Positions 47,020-57,660 of a stretch of DNA of 64,000 bases are shown here, in pieces (position 1 is the stretch's first letter; the number at the start of each line of letters is the position of its first letter). Location: the NCBI GenBank assembly GCA_021018815.1, contig JAITYX010000004.1:8069501-8133500 (forward strand), read 5' to 3'. Origin of the DNA: Talinum fruticosum (taxonomy: Eukaryota > Streptophyta > Magnoliopsida > Caryophyllales > Talinaceae). The notes under the pieces are model-generated. The model was given only the letters and a program-made list of their open reading frames with translations, did no database searches and was not told the DNA's origin. The translations under genes were made by a program, and so were the position numbers.

Positions 47020-48960
47020 TGTCGAAATGGAGGACATCGAAGAACATATCAATTTGGAAGACCAAAGTGATGCAACTTACAGTACGAGTAAAATCTAAGA
47101 AACGGGGTGTGAAAGTTGGTGGCAAGAGGAAGTCCCCATATTGGGATCATTTTGAAGACATAATCGAGTCCACTAACCAAGAAGATCGAGAAAGCTAAAT
47201 GGTTATTATTGATGAAATGTCTTTTACATCGGTTGAACGTGAAGGTTTTAGGTTGTTTATTAGTGTTGTTGTTCCACAATTTGCAAACAATGGTCCATCT
47301 CGCTTCACCGTTGTTAGAGATTGTAAAAAGCTTTATCTTTGTGAGAGAGATGCCTTGAAAAGTAATTTAGGAGGTTTGAGATCTAGAATTGCCCTCAAAA
47401 CTTATTGTTGGACTTCAATCCAAAACTTGAATTATCTTTGCTTGATTGCACATTTTATAGATGATTAATGGAATTTACACAAGAGGATTTTAAATTTTAA
47501 GTTGATGGATAGTCATAAAGGCAAAGAGATTGGAAAGGTTGTGGAAAGTTGTGTTATTGATTGGGGTATTGAAGACAAACTTTCTTGTTTGATTGTTGAT
47601 AATGTTAGTTCCAATAATGTGGCGAGTTGGTTATTTGAAGGACAATCTTGGTGAGAAACTTGTTTTAAATGGTGATTTTTTCATATGAGATGTGCGGCTC
47701 ATGTCTTAAATTTGGTTGTGAGGATGGTTTGGAAAGGATAAAAGGTTCCATTCATAACATTCGAGCTGCAATTAGATACATAGGAGTTCACTAGGGAAAT
47801 CTGCATTGTTTGATTCTTATGCTAAAGTTGTGAAAGTCCCCTGTAAAGGGTCTCGTGTTTGGATGTGTGCACAAGGTGTAACTCTACTTTCCTTATATTG
47901 AGCATGACTTTGAAATTTGAAAAAGCTTTTGATAGGTTTAAAAATGATGATTCCAACTATGAGAATGAATTTGGTGAAAATGTTCCTACGAAAAGGATTG
48001 GGAGAATGCTCGAGTTTTTTGCAACAATTTTATAAAGCTACTAAGAAGATGTACGGTACTTGGTACTTTGTATGTTACTTGCAAATTTGCATTTTTCATG
48101 ACTTGTTGGGCATACTTACTAATTTGTTAGAATGGGAGAAGGATTCTTGCCCTAATCTTCGTGAGATGGCCTTGGCAATACGTAAGAAATTTGATGATTA
48201 TTATGGAGATTGGGCAAAGACTAATCTTAAGATTGGTCTTAATTGTTGTGTTTGATCCCGCTACAAATTGAAGTTTGTTAGGTTCTCTTTTAGGAAACTT
48301 TTTCCTAATGACTTTGGAAAAGTGGATAAGGTGTATGATCGTTTGCATAATGTGCTTAAAAGCTTGTATATTTCATATTCTTCTTCAATGAATATTGAAA
48401 ATGATGATGTTGATGGTTCTCCTTCCCCCATTCATGTTGATCATTCAAAAATGTCTTTGAACAATGATACTCTTAAGGAGTTGTATTCTCCAATGGAATG
48501 ATGGTAGGGAGGATGATGTTGAGGTAGTTGAAAGAACCGAGTTGGTTGTGTATCTAGATGCCCCTCGAGAAAAGGTAGATGACACTTTTGATATCTTAAA
48601 GTGGTGGAAGAAACATGTCGACACTTATAAAGTGCTAGCTGTGATGGCTAGGGATATTCTAGTTGTACTGTTTCTACTACGTCAAGTGAGTCCGCATTTA
48701 GTACATCCGGTCGAGTGCTCGATCGGTTTCGTAGTAATTTGGGTCCCAAAGCTGTGGAGACTTTGATTTGTGCTCAAGATTGGTTGAGGGTATCCAAAGT
48801 TTGCATTGATGTTGAACAACTTATGGATGATGTGGAGAAATATGAAGCAGGTAATTATATAACATATGTTACTATATGTATTACGATTTTGATATTTATA
48901 ATACTATGTTAAATCATGATTTCTAACCTTATCTTTTTATTTGATGTTGAGATTTGGGCG
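47020..48960 (+). pseudogene. hAT transposase (RICESLEEPER/BED type), broken, BED finger lost
   Basis: 47199-47468 reads MVIIDEMSFTSVEREGFRLF and then TYCWTSIQNLNYLCLIAHFI, the conserved first half of plant hAT transposases. DNSSN-like sequence follows near 47600. 47917-48255 and 48268-48501 carry the DUF4413-type middle. 48560-48830 carries the dimerisation domain, with DILKWWKKHVDTYKVLAVMA and, after a frameshift, RVLDRFRSNLGPKAVETLIC. Upstream, GGKRKSPYWDHFEDI recalls the start of the BED finger, but its cysteines and histidines are deleted. It would have cut and pasted the element. At least four frameshifts. Confidence 0.85.
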
Positions 48961-49622
48961 ATGGAGATATCACTTAAATTGATAACATTATGAGCGATTG
49001 ATGAAGACTTAATCTAATAATCCATTTTCCTTTGCTTAGGTATTATCATAATCATATTATATTTCGCTCATTTCGAGTTAGTTTTATTTTTACTCAAACA
49101 TTCTTTCTTATTTTTTTGTTTTACTTTGACATAATCTAGAGTTGAGTAGCGGCTCTTTTTGTGTTGGGCACCAAGTCGGGCACCAAGTTGTGGATCGAGA
49201 TTTCTCTCTTTTGTTGTTGATGTTGGATTATTTGAGACTCTTTTTATGTTTTTTTTTCCATGATGTTTTTAAGATTTAAACTTGTAATTTGGTATTTGTT
49301 TTGCATATGGATTTTTATTGTTAATGTTGGATTATTAGTTATAATTATAGGGTTGTAAAGTAAAGCAAATAGTTAAAATATAGGATAATTATTGGCTACA
49401 ACTTTTCCAAAAAAAGTGTAAAAATTATAAAAACAAAAATGATATCTAAAAATAAAAAAAATAAAAAACATAAGGGCAACCGCGTACTCGGTCCCGGTCC
49501 CAGATTTTGGACCCGATTAGAACCGGGACCGGGTCGAGAAATCTGACTCGGTCCAATCGGGACAGGGACCGGATCCTGCCAAAAGACCGGGTACCCGGTC
49601 CCGCTCACCCCTAGGTGTTACA

Positions 49623-50470
49623 CAGCCCAACCATTCCAACACAACTTAAACCAACAACCCACATACTAAACCATAAGAATCCAAAGAAAAAATCATTAAA
49701 AATCATGGCCCAATAAAGAGAACAGGCACCCAATATCAATTTAACAAAAATAGAACACAACCCCAAAGAACAATTCTCAAGAAAAGAAACTAACACAATT
49801 AATGAAACCCCAAAACAGACACAGAATATCCATTGACAGCAGACATAAAGCAGAAGAGAAAAAGAAAAAACAACAAAAGAGCCTTTTAACCACATCAAGC
49901 ATATAGAACAATCAAAAACAATATACATTCAACTAAAGAGATGCCAAAAATACCAAAAAACCACATTCCCCACAACAAGTGTCACAATAAGAAACCAGAA
50001 TCCTAGCCAGCAGAAAAAAATAACCCCAATCAAGGGTTGAAAAGAAAAGGACAGAAGAACAAAGCATAAAGATGAAAAAGAGAAAAGACCAGCTAGGACC
50101 ATAATCCAAGAAAAATACCAGAGAAAAGACATAGAAAACACAGAAAACACTAAACATACCCCATAATTCATAAACCATACATGTCTAGCATAAAGAAGAC
50201 ACACTAAGTAATACTAACAACCCCAACACTGTGAAAAGCAGTTGTTGAGTAATGTACTATCTAGCAGCAACAAAGAAAACCCATAACAACACCAACAAAA
50301 AAAAAACCACCAACCAAAAAGGAGAAACAACCTACCCTCAAAATACATCAGCCAGAGAATAAACCAAAAATACCACTTCCAACAAAAGCCCACTGAAATA
50401 CATCACAATGAGGATAATATAAGTCATCCAAATCTTAGGCAAAGGTGAGGAAAACTCTTCCTCATCTTGG
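49623..50470 (-). other. L1 spacer between ORF1 and ORF2, right piece
   Basis: Strongly A/C-biased on the plus strand, giving long but unrecognised hydrophobic minus-strand frames (for example 49928-49611 and 50204-49929). Such frames in biased sequence are weak evidence for coding. Begins exactly at the end of the Gypsy LTR. Confidence 0.5.
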
Positions 50471-50471
50471 T

Positions 50472-52800
50472 TCATCCTTCACTTTTTAGTTGAATCTGTA
50501 GAAAAGGAAACATCATCTTCAACATCCAGCTCCTGAAAACCATCATCACGAGACCTTTCACCCTCCCCCTATAAGAAATCCATATCCATTTTAGAATTGG
50601 CTGCAGAACTAGATGAATGATGCTCCGCCTGAAGAAGATCATTATCCTCAAACTTGAGAGTAGAAGTAGGACTGAGGTAACCAACATTGATGAGATGAGG
50701 AGAAGGTTGAGGTATAGGAAGTATACCTCTATCCAAATCATGAGCCATAGTTTGAATCCTCTCATCAATAAGAGAAGTAGCAGGGATAACCTCATTAGGA
50801 ATATTCTCGGAGCTCACATGGCCTTTGACACCGGAAGAACCCCTCACTTTATTGTTAATGTTATCAAAACCAACAGTAAGCACAGAACAATTAAAGAGCT
50901 TAGCATTGCCAGAGGAGGAGGGAATAGAATGATCAGTCTTAAAATTCCTACTCCTCTTTTTGGGAGACACTCGAATCCATTTCTCTACCAAAGGATCAGC
51001 AACACAAGAAGACAGACTCTTGGTAGTAATACCATCACCAATACCGAGATAAACCATGACTGCTAAATTTCTTAACCATAACTTCAATTAGACTCTACAG
51101 GAGCTTGAGGACAGGACTCAAGAAGATGAGATTCACACCCACAAAGAGGGCACACCTCATAAAGACTTTCATAAGTAAGAGGAAGCGAGATAGAGAAAGA
51201 CGAATCACCCACTAAGATTGATCCTCTAAGAGGCTAAGAACATCCAAATTGACACGAGACTTTAACAAACTTCCCTTTTTGATGAAGGAGAGTATAATGG
51301 TCAAGCCTCACCACTTCCCCCACCGGCTTAAGAAAAATTGATAAAGATTCCAAATTCCAAAATTCCCAAGGGAGTCTTGGAATACGAACCTATTGATCAA
51401 TTCTGCTGATGGAGGTAACATATGGGACAAAGAAAGGAGTCCCGAGGTCCAAGAACAAGGTAGGGTCGGTTTGACCAAACATAATTTTTGTCCTTAGTAT
51501 TAGCAAATTGAAATAAAAACCACCCATTTCCCAACTCGACATAGTCCACAGAACCCTTGGCGGATTTCCAATCAACTTTATTCTTACTTTTGACAACATG
51601 TAACGGAAGGGATTACCCCATAATTTACCTAGTAAGTAAAGAGCCCTAAGAAGCTCAAGATTAGTCAAAGAAGAAAAGACAAGGAATAGAAGCTCATTAC
51701 AATTTAGATTAGGGAGTTGATTCTCATTGTTCATGAACTACCCGACTCGAGTGATCATCTCCAATTCCTTTGAGGCGAAGACCAGGTTCCGACTCAATTG
51801 AGATAGGTCGAACATCATGTGTACCCTCCAAGCCGAACTTTAACTTATCAAAGGAAGGGAGGTCGAAGAAGTGTTGCACGAATATAGATGTGAGCTTCCA
51901 GCCAATAAACTTGCAATTGGAAGTTGGGAAGGAGGACTAGAAGAGGAATCTTTGTTTGAATCAAGTGGAAGACAATGAGGATTCTCGGAGAGACGAGTAA
52001 GATTATCGAAGTGAGAATGTTAGAAATCGGTAGAGAGGAAGAAGAAAGAGGTGTAGGAAAATGAACACCCAAGCCCTTAAATTTATGGGACCATTGAACC
52101 CAAAGGCCGATAAAGGTAACCACTCTAACCAGACTAAACCAAAACGGAAATGAACAGTAACATGAATAGTAAAAAACCCAAAACCAAACACTGAAACATG
52201 GAAAAAATCAAGAAGAGAGAGAACCCGGACACCACCAACAAAGCTCAAAGGAAGGATCGAGAAGCAGTAAAACAAACCAAGTAAAATAAAATAAATAAGG
52301 AAAAGAAGAGGAAGCATACCTGAGAAATTAAACAAACACTGAATTACCTTGTAGCAAAACTAACCGATTAATCGAAAAGTAACTTCGTTAAGGGAGATAA
52401 ACACATCATAAAGTAGATCTGAAAGATGAAAATCCCACACCAGATTGGAATGGCTCTCTAAACTCTTGTCCTTGCAGTGAACAGTAACACGTACGTTGCG
52501 GAAGGACGATCTGACCTCATCATCACAATCACCACTCAACAAATCAAGTGTAATCACATCTGGAAATCCAGATCTAAACGCAACCACAAAATCAAAGAAC
52601 CAAAAACGATAATCATTATAATCTGGAGTAGATAGCAAAGAAAATTGGCAATTAATAGCAGCATTGCAATAGTAAAAAGATCAGAGAGGGAACAGAAGAA
52701 GGATCGAGAAGCAAAGATTAGATTAGGGGCAAGGAAAACCGAACAGCGGGACGGAGGAAAGGAGGGGTCTAGAGGTTTCTTGATTTTAGGTTTCCAGAGC
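50472..52800 (-). pseudogene. L1 ORF1 (DUF4283 / CCHC type nucleic-acid-binding protein)
   Basis: Minus-strand pieces at 52638-52360 and 51734-51390 resemble the DUF4283 region, and about 51390-51290 reads RIPRLPWEFWNLESLSIF. A zinc-knuckle-like segment (YEVCPLCGCESHLLESCP) lies at about 51170-51120. The remainder to 50472 is a polar, low-complexity tail. In plant L1 elements this protein coats the RNA. Multiple frameshifts are present. The gene lies 5' of ORF2, as expected once the Gypsy-type insertion is removed. Confidence 0.75.
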
Positions 52801-52846
52801 ATCTCTCTCTAGAGTTTATCTTATCCCGACCTCATATTGATTACAA

Positions 52847-53284
52847 TTTTTTATTAAAAGATTAAGTTGTATCAATATTTTATTAGAATTGAAAGAACTA
52901 AACGTCACCTCAAAAACTTCTCTCCCTTCCTCCTCTCTAAACCCTAATTCTATATCTATTAATATTTTGCTGTTTTTTAGATTGTTGGGGTTGTTACTAG
53001 CTTAGTTAAGCCGATAGTCAGCCCCTTTGACTTTAATTTCTTCAATCGAATCAATATTTAAAAATATTTTTCTAATAAATTTTCTCTCTCCTTGTCGAGT
53101 TTGGATTTCTTTATTTCTCTATTTCTCATGAGAATTTGAATTTCTTTTCTTTTTTGTAAGAGTTAGAGTTTCTCTTCTTCTTGTGAAAGTCTTATTTCTC
53201 ACCTTTGTGCGAGTTATTTCTCTTGCTAATACGTGCAAGTTTTATTAGGGTTGTTGATTCCATTAAAGCGTATATTTTTAGATT
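52847..53284. other. Intergenic DNA between L1 and CACTA 2
   Basis: T-rich sequence with CTCTAAACCCTAA and several TTTCTCT runs; no gene or element end recognised. Confidence 0.5.
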
Positions 53285-53294
53285 TTTCACTACT

Positions 53295-53540
53295 ACAAAA
53301 ACCACTTTTAACGACGGATCCTTAATGATAGTGAAAAGGACAAACCATCATGAAAAATGGACCGGTGGCATTTTTGTAAATAACCGGCATTGTATAACAC
53401 ATATGACGACGGTTCTTTCTATTGAACCGTCGTCATAGGTATTGCCGAAGACATTTAACAACGGTTTTTAACAGAACCATCATTAAATGTCACATATGAC
53501 GACGGTTCAATGAAGAACAGTCATTAAAAGTGTTAAAAGT
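53295..53540. repeat. CACTA 2 left subterminal repeats
   Basis: Several direct and inverted copies of ATGACGACGGTTC and GAACCGTCGTCATA. The matching cluster at the other end is at about 59400-59600. Confidence 0.85.
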
Positions 53541-53570
53541 TGAAAGTCTTTTAATTGATATAACCCTAAG

Positions 53571-54004
53571 TGTCTCTCTCTCTCGCGCTCTCTCTCTCTC
53601 TATAGCGCCATTGACCCCCTACTCCTTTCTCTCTCTTCCTCCTATTTGAACCTCCTTGCTTCTCTCTACCTCTCGAGCCATCGAACCCCTCCTCTCTCTC
53701 TCTCCCCCTTTTTCTCTCTCTCGTTCTCGGCGGCAATGGCGATTTCCGACGACGCTCGCCACTCTATGATCCCCTCCTTCCTCTACTCCTCGTCCCAAAA
53801 TTACTCCCATTTTCATATTCCATCGGACAATGCGAATTCTCCAAGGATTTTACCTCCTTCTTTGTTGTCGCTTCAATCGCAGTTCCACGGTAATGGAGGG
53901 AAATGGTGAGCCCTACACGAAACCCAAGATCTTCCATCCATGCCCAAGATCCGGCGCCGCCACCGCCGCCGCGGCTGGGAGGAGTAAGAATCCTTACCCG
54001 CCGA
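53571..54004 (+). pseudogene. Exon-like segment carried by CACTA 2, unidentified
   Basis: A CT-rich leader (53571-53735) is followed by an open frame at 53736-53909 beginning MAISDDARHSMIPSFLYSSS. An overlapping frame from ATG 53893 (MEGNGEPYTKPKIFHPCPRS) continues across the hAT insertion site to a stop near 58870 once the hAT is removed. Codon composition is more GC-rich and protein-like than the surroundings. I do not recognise the family. It may be the captured first exon of a host gene (Pack-CACTA) or the untranslated leader of a lost transposase. The following 58900-59390 looks like intron or 3' DNA. Confidence 0.4.
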
Positions 54005-54229
54005 TAGGGATGGCATTGGGGCGGGTATTCCCGGCCCCGCCGGGACCCACTCCGAAGCGGGGAAAATTCTCCGGCCCCGTCGGGGCCGGGGGAGGGTTTT
54101 CCCCGTCCCCGTCCTCGTTTCCCGAATTTGAAATTACATATATACCTTCGGTTTGTGCATATAAGTCATGGGCGGAAAGGTAGTTTCGATAATTCGGAAT
54201 ACATGCCCTAGGTTTTTGGATGCTTGGCT

Positions 54230-54885
54230 CATTTGCAAGTCGTCGCTCGCCTCTGCCTGCTTGTGTCTCCACCGCTGCCTGCGGCTGCCTCTCTCTACTC
54301 TCCTCTCCACAACCGCTCTCACCTCCACCGCTCTCGCTCGGCCGGCGCCGACTCTCGCCTTAGCCTCTCTCTCCTCTCCTTTCCTCTCGCGTCGTCGCTG
54401 TTCTCGGGCCTTAGCCTCTCTCTCCTCTCCTTCTCTCGTCTCCACCACCGCTCTCGCCTGGCCGGCCTCCTTCCCTCTCGCGTGGCCGCGCTGTTATCAC
54501 TCCGCTGCCCGGAAGACCAATGCTGCCCTCGCCTCTCCTTCCTCGCGACTCTCACAATCTCGACTCTCACTCTGCGAGACATAGACCGTGGCCGTCGACT
54601 TGTGGTAAGGTCTCCTCTCCTCTGTCCTTATTACATTGATGTTCATGTTATGTTGCTTGCTTCGTGTTTAATTGAAGTTTAGCATCACTTTAATTTGTGT
54701 AAAATCTTGCAACTAGTGGTTGAAGGTACAAACCGGAAGTAAAATATCTCCGAATTGTGTTCATATTCTTGGGTTTGCGGTTGTTGACTAGCTGCGGCTA
54801 ACGTCGCCCTCGGACTCCCTCTCAACCTCACGTTGAAGGTACAAACCGGAAGTAAAATATCTACGAATTGTGTTCATATTCTTTT
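54230..54885 (+). other. hAT 2 leader region with tandem duplication
   Basis: A GC- and CT-rich segment (54240-54600) gives overlapping serine-rich or arginine-rich frames on both strands and is probably untranslated. The words TTGAAGGTACAAACCGGAAG with about 30 following bases occur at 54719-54770 and again at 54832-54883, a tandem duplication of about 110 bp. Confidence 0.6.
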
Positions 54886-56306
54886 GTTTAGCAAGCAATC
54901 TACAATTCAGCTAGATGGGGTGTTGTTAAGGGTAAACTAAAACTTGATTTTGGAAATTTGCTATCTAAATAATTATTTTGGTTTGCTTAGAGGTAGGGCT
55001 CGGAATTTTCTGTCTTAATTTTGTTGAATATGAGGGTTTTTTTCTTCGAGTAATCGGTTGTTATTAGGGTTTTTGCTTGTGATTTGAGATGTGAAACTCG
55101 ATGAACTTCTATTATTGTCGTTGTACAATTGTTTGAGGGAGGAGAGAGAGAGAGAGACACTCTAAAGTTTTAAGCTGCAACAAATGGTCTTTGAGCTTCT
55201 CCGAATTGTTAACCAACCGCAATTTGTGTTCATTAGAAAAAGGATCTTTGTTTGCCCATGGTTTTGAATCTTCCTTCCCTTGTTTGAGGTGATTGAAAAG
55301 AACAAGTTTTGTTCTTCTACGACTAAAATAGCTAAAATATATGACTTGTTAACCAACTTTTTGCCCATGATTATGTTGTTTTGATCTTGTGAATACGTTG
55401 AACTTAGGTTTTTAGCCATATGCCCGGTGTTATTCCCTCCTCCTTCCTTCAACCCGAACCATCTCCATGTTTGATTAACTTGCATGCTTCCTTTGTATGT
55501 CTATGGGAACATTAATTTGTTATTTGTCAATTGAGTTAAATTTGATTGTTGATGATGATTACGGATCATGGCGAGTGCCGGTGAACCATCTTCATGTTCT
55601 ACAAATAAAGACCCGAGAGAGGGGAAACAAATCCACATCCAACTCCAACTCCTCCATCAAACTATGATTCATCTCGAACACCGGATCGTACCGAGGATGA
55701 GGTGGATACATTAACATTTGGAAAGAAAAGAAAGTTTATCTTGGATGTTTGGCAACATTTTGGGTATCAAGTTATCAATGGCGTACCGAAAGCTATTTGC
55801 AATTATTGTGGGAAAAAACTCGGCGGTAATTCAAAAAATGGCATGAAGCATTTGCAGGACCATCATAAAATTCGCCCTATGAAAAGACATAGAGGTATTG
55901 CAAATGACTTTACCCAAAAAAAGTTGAAGATAGAGTCTTCCGGTGACAAACAAGGGCAAGTGTTGTTTGTTAATGGTTTTGATGAAGAGCTTGCAAGGAA
56001 GGAACTTGCACATATGGTAATAGTTCATGAGTATCCTCTTGCTATTGTGGAGCATGAGGGGTTTAGAAAATATTCGAAGGCTCTCCAACCTGCGTTCAAC
56101 ATGATATCAAGGAATACACTTAGAAAAGATACTTTCAAAGTGTTTGATTTTGAAAAGGCAAAAACAATGAAGTTGTTAGGAATTGCTCCAAGCAAAGTGG
56201 CTATTACTACGGACATGTGGACCGCTCAAAATCAAAAGCGTGGTTTTATAGCCATAACGGCCCATTGGATTGATAGCTCGTGGAAAATGCAAAAGCGCAA
56301 TTTGAG

Positions 56307-56789
56307 GAATGTTTATTATTTGTGCGACTTTTCTATTTTTAGTTTTTGTTTCGATTTCTTTTTCAGTTTATATTTTCAGTTTCTACCTGGCTTTGCCTAC
56401 TGTTTCTGTTTTCAGTTTCTGCCCGGTTTTTTTTCATGTTTCTGTTTTTTTTTCCTGTTTCTATTTTCAGTGTCTGTCCAGTTTTTTTTTTCCTGTTTCT
56501 GTTTTTTTTCCTGTTTCTGTTTTATGCCCGGTTTTTTTTCCTGTTTCTGTTTTCAGTTTCTGCCCGATTTTTTTCCTGTTTCTGTTTTTTTGCCTGTTGT
56601 TTCTGTTTTCTGTTTCTACCCGGGTTTTTTTCCTGTTTCTGTTTTCAGTTTCTGCCAGAATTTTTTTCCTTTTTCTGTTTTTTTTTCCTGTTTCTGTTTT
56701 CTGTTTCTGCCCGGTTTTTTTTTCTGTTTCTGTTTTTGTTTCTGCACTTTAATTGCATTCTGTTTTTCGATGCTTGCGTTTTCTGCTAG
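56307..56789 (+). repeat. Pyrimidine minisatellite filling an intron of the hAT 2 transposase
   Basis: About 483 bp between ...CAATTTGAG and GTTTGCATATG of the transposase. The array is made of units of 25-40 bp built from TTTCCTGTTTCTGTTTTCAG and TTTCTGCCCGG. The segment ends in a proper CTGCTAG acceptor but begins GAATGT where a donor GTATGT is expected. Its length is a multiple of three and it has no stop in the transposase frame, so it reads through as phenylalanine/cysteine/serine-rich sequence. Confidence 0.85.
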
Positions 56790-57382
56790 GTTTGCATATG
56801 TTCCTTGCCCTCATACCGCGGAAACCATATCCGAAGAGCTCTTAAAGTGTTTTTTAGAGTGGAATATTAGTAGAAAGCTATCAAGCCTCACAGTGGACAA
56901 TTGTTCTTGCAATGATGCAATAATTGGCATTCTTCTAGATCGTTTGGATCTAAGGACACTTCCATTGATGGGTAAGCATTTCCATATGCGTTGTTGTGCA
57001 CATATTCTTAATATCATTGTTAAAGATGGGTTGGAGGTGATTGAAAGTTTGATTGAAAAGGTTCGTGATAGTGTAGCATATTGGAAAGCAACACCTAAAA
57101 GAGAGGAGACTTTTAGAGAAGCTTGTGATAGTTTGAGTGTGCCTTACTTGAAGAAGTTGAAATTAGATTGTAAAACGAGGTGGAATTCAACATTCTTAAT
57201 GCTTGAAATAGGTTTGTTGTACAAAGAAGTGTTTCCTAAGTTGGCAAGGAGAGCAAGCAGTTATAAATGTGTTCCTTCCGATGAGGAATAGGAGAAGGCA
57301 AAAGATATTTGTGGTAGGTTGCAAGTATTTTATGATGTGACCCAGTTGTTCTCTAGCACTAGCACTAGTTTTCTTTACTCGC

Positions 57383-57660
57383 AAATGTTTATTTTCCTAA
57401 GGTATTTGAAATTCGAATAGCTTTGAATGGTTGGCTTATGGATAGGGATATGGTTATTAGGACTATGGCTGAGAAGATGCTTGATAAATTTTTGAAATAT
57501 TGGGATGTCATGCATTTCCTACTGCAAATGTTTATTTTCCTAAGGTATTTGAAATTCGAATAGCTTTGAATGGTTGGCTTCTAGATAGGGATGTGGTTAT
57601 TAGAACTATGGCTCAGAAGATGCTTGATAAATTTTTGAAATATTGAGATGTCATGCATGG
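57383..57660 (+). repeat. Tandem duplication within the hAT 2 transposase
   Basis: The segment containing GCAAATGTTTATTTTCCTAA through TTTGAAATATTG(A/G)GATGTCATGC occurs twice in tandem (about 57388-57514 and 57529-57655). The copies are almost identical. It duplicates part of the coding region between the catalytic core and the DUF4413-like part. Confidence 0.9.

Larger units (their letters stand above)
45808..49613 (+). mobile_element. hAT transposon 1 (3.8 kb), inserted in Gypsy-type LTR
   Basis: Termini TAGGGGTGAGC and GCTCACCCCTA are perfect inverted repeats, flanked by the 8-bp duplication GGTGTTAC (45800-45807 and 49614-49621). Subterminal regions on both ends are crowded with ACCGGGACC / GGTCCCGGT words, a probable transposase-binding array. 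A plus-strand transposase pseudogene lies at 47020-48960. Confidence 0.93.
29398..49622 (-). mobile_element. Gypsy-type element with 2.2-kb LTRs and gag-only interior (TR-GAG-like)
   Basis: Two long direct repeats with TGTAAC...GTTACA ends surround an interior of only about 1.5 kb (42057-43574). The interior contains a minus-strand PBS (43559-43570) and a gag remnant but no protease, reverse transcriptase or integrase. This is the architecture of terminal-repeat retrotransposons with a GAG domain (TR-GAG), which need enzymes from an autonomous relative. No clean 5-bp duplication is visible (CATAG left, CAGCC right). The 3' LTR is interrupted by a pararetrovirus block and the 5' LTR by a hAT element. 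Confidence 0.85.
43575..49622 (-). repeat. Gypsy-type 5' LTR, split by a hAT element
   Basis: Pieces 43575-45807 and 49614-49622 form the second LTR. The inner end lies four bases from the PBS. The hAT target duplication GGTGTTAC is LTR sequence, so the last base pairs of the LTR (GGTGTTACA) lie after the hAT. A minus-strand TATA box is at 45357-45366, equivalent to the one in the other LTR. Confidence 0.9.
24737..52835 (-). mobile_element. L1-type LINE, about 7.9 kb net, split by a Gypsy-type element
   Basis: The 3' end is marked by a poly(T) run at 24739-24749 (complement of the tail). The 11-bp duplication ATTGATTACAA lies at 24726-24736 and 52836-52846, so the element is full length or nearly so. 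The two pieces are 24737-29397 and 49623-52835. Order on the minus strand is ORF1 (RNA-binding), spacer, then ORF2 with endonuclease, reverse transcriptase, zf-RVT and RNase H. All ORFs are broken by stops and frameshifts. Confidence 0.88.

Noticed and set aside
49611..50204. Minus-strand hydrophobic frames that look like multi-pass membrane proteins
   Set aside because: The plus strand is an A/C-biased L1 spacer; the biased composition alone produces F, L, V, W and C codons on the other strand.
53994..54682. Several overlapping serine-, arginine- or proline-rich frames on both strands
   Set aside because: They coincide with GC/CT-rich hAT 2 terminal and leader sequence and have no domain; low-complexity composition explains them.
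56309..56789. Long phenylalanine/cysteine-rich open frames resembling membrane proteins
   Set aside because: They are translations of the pyrimidine minisatellite in the hAT 2 intron; open frames occur in several phases because the repeat lacks stops.
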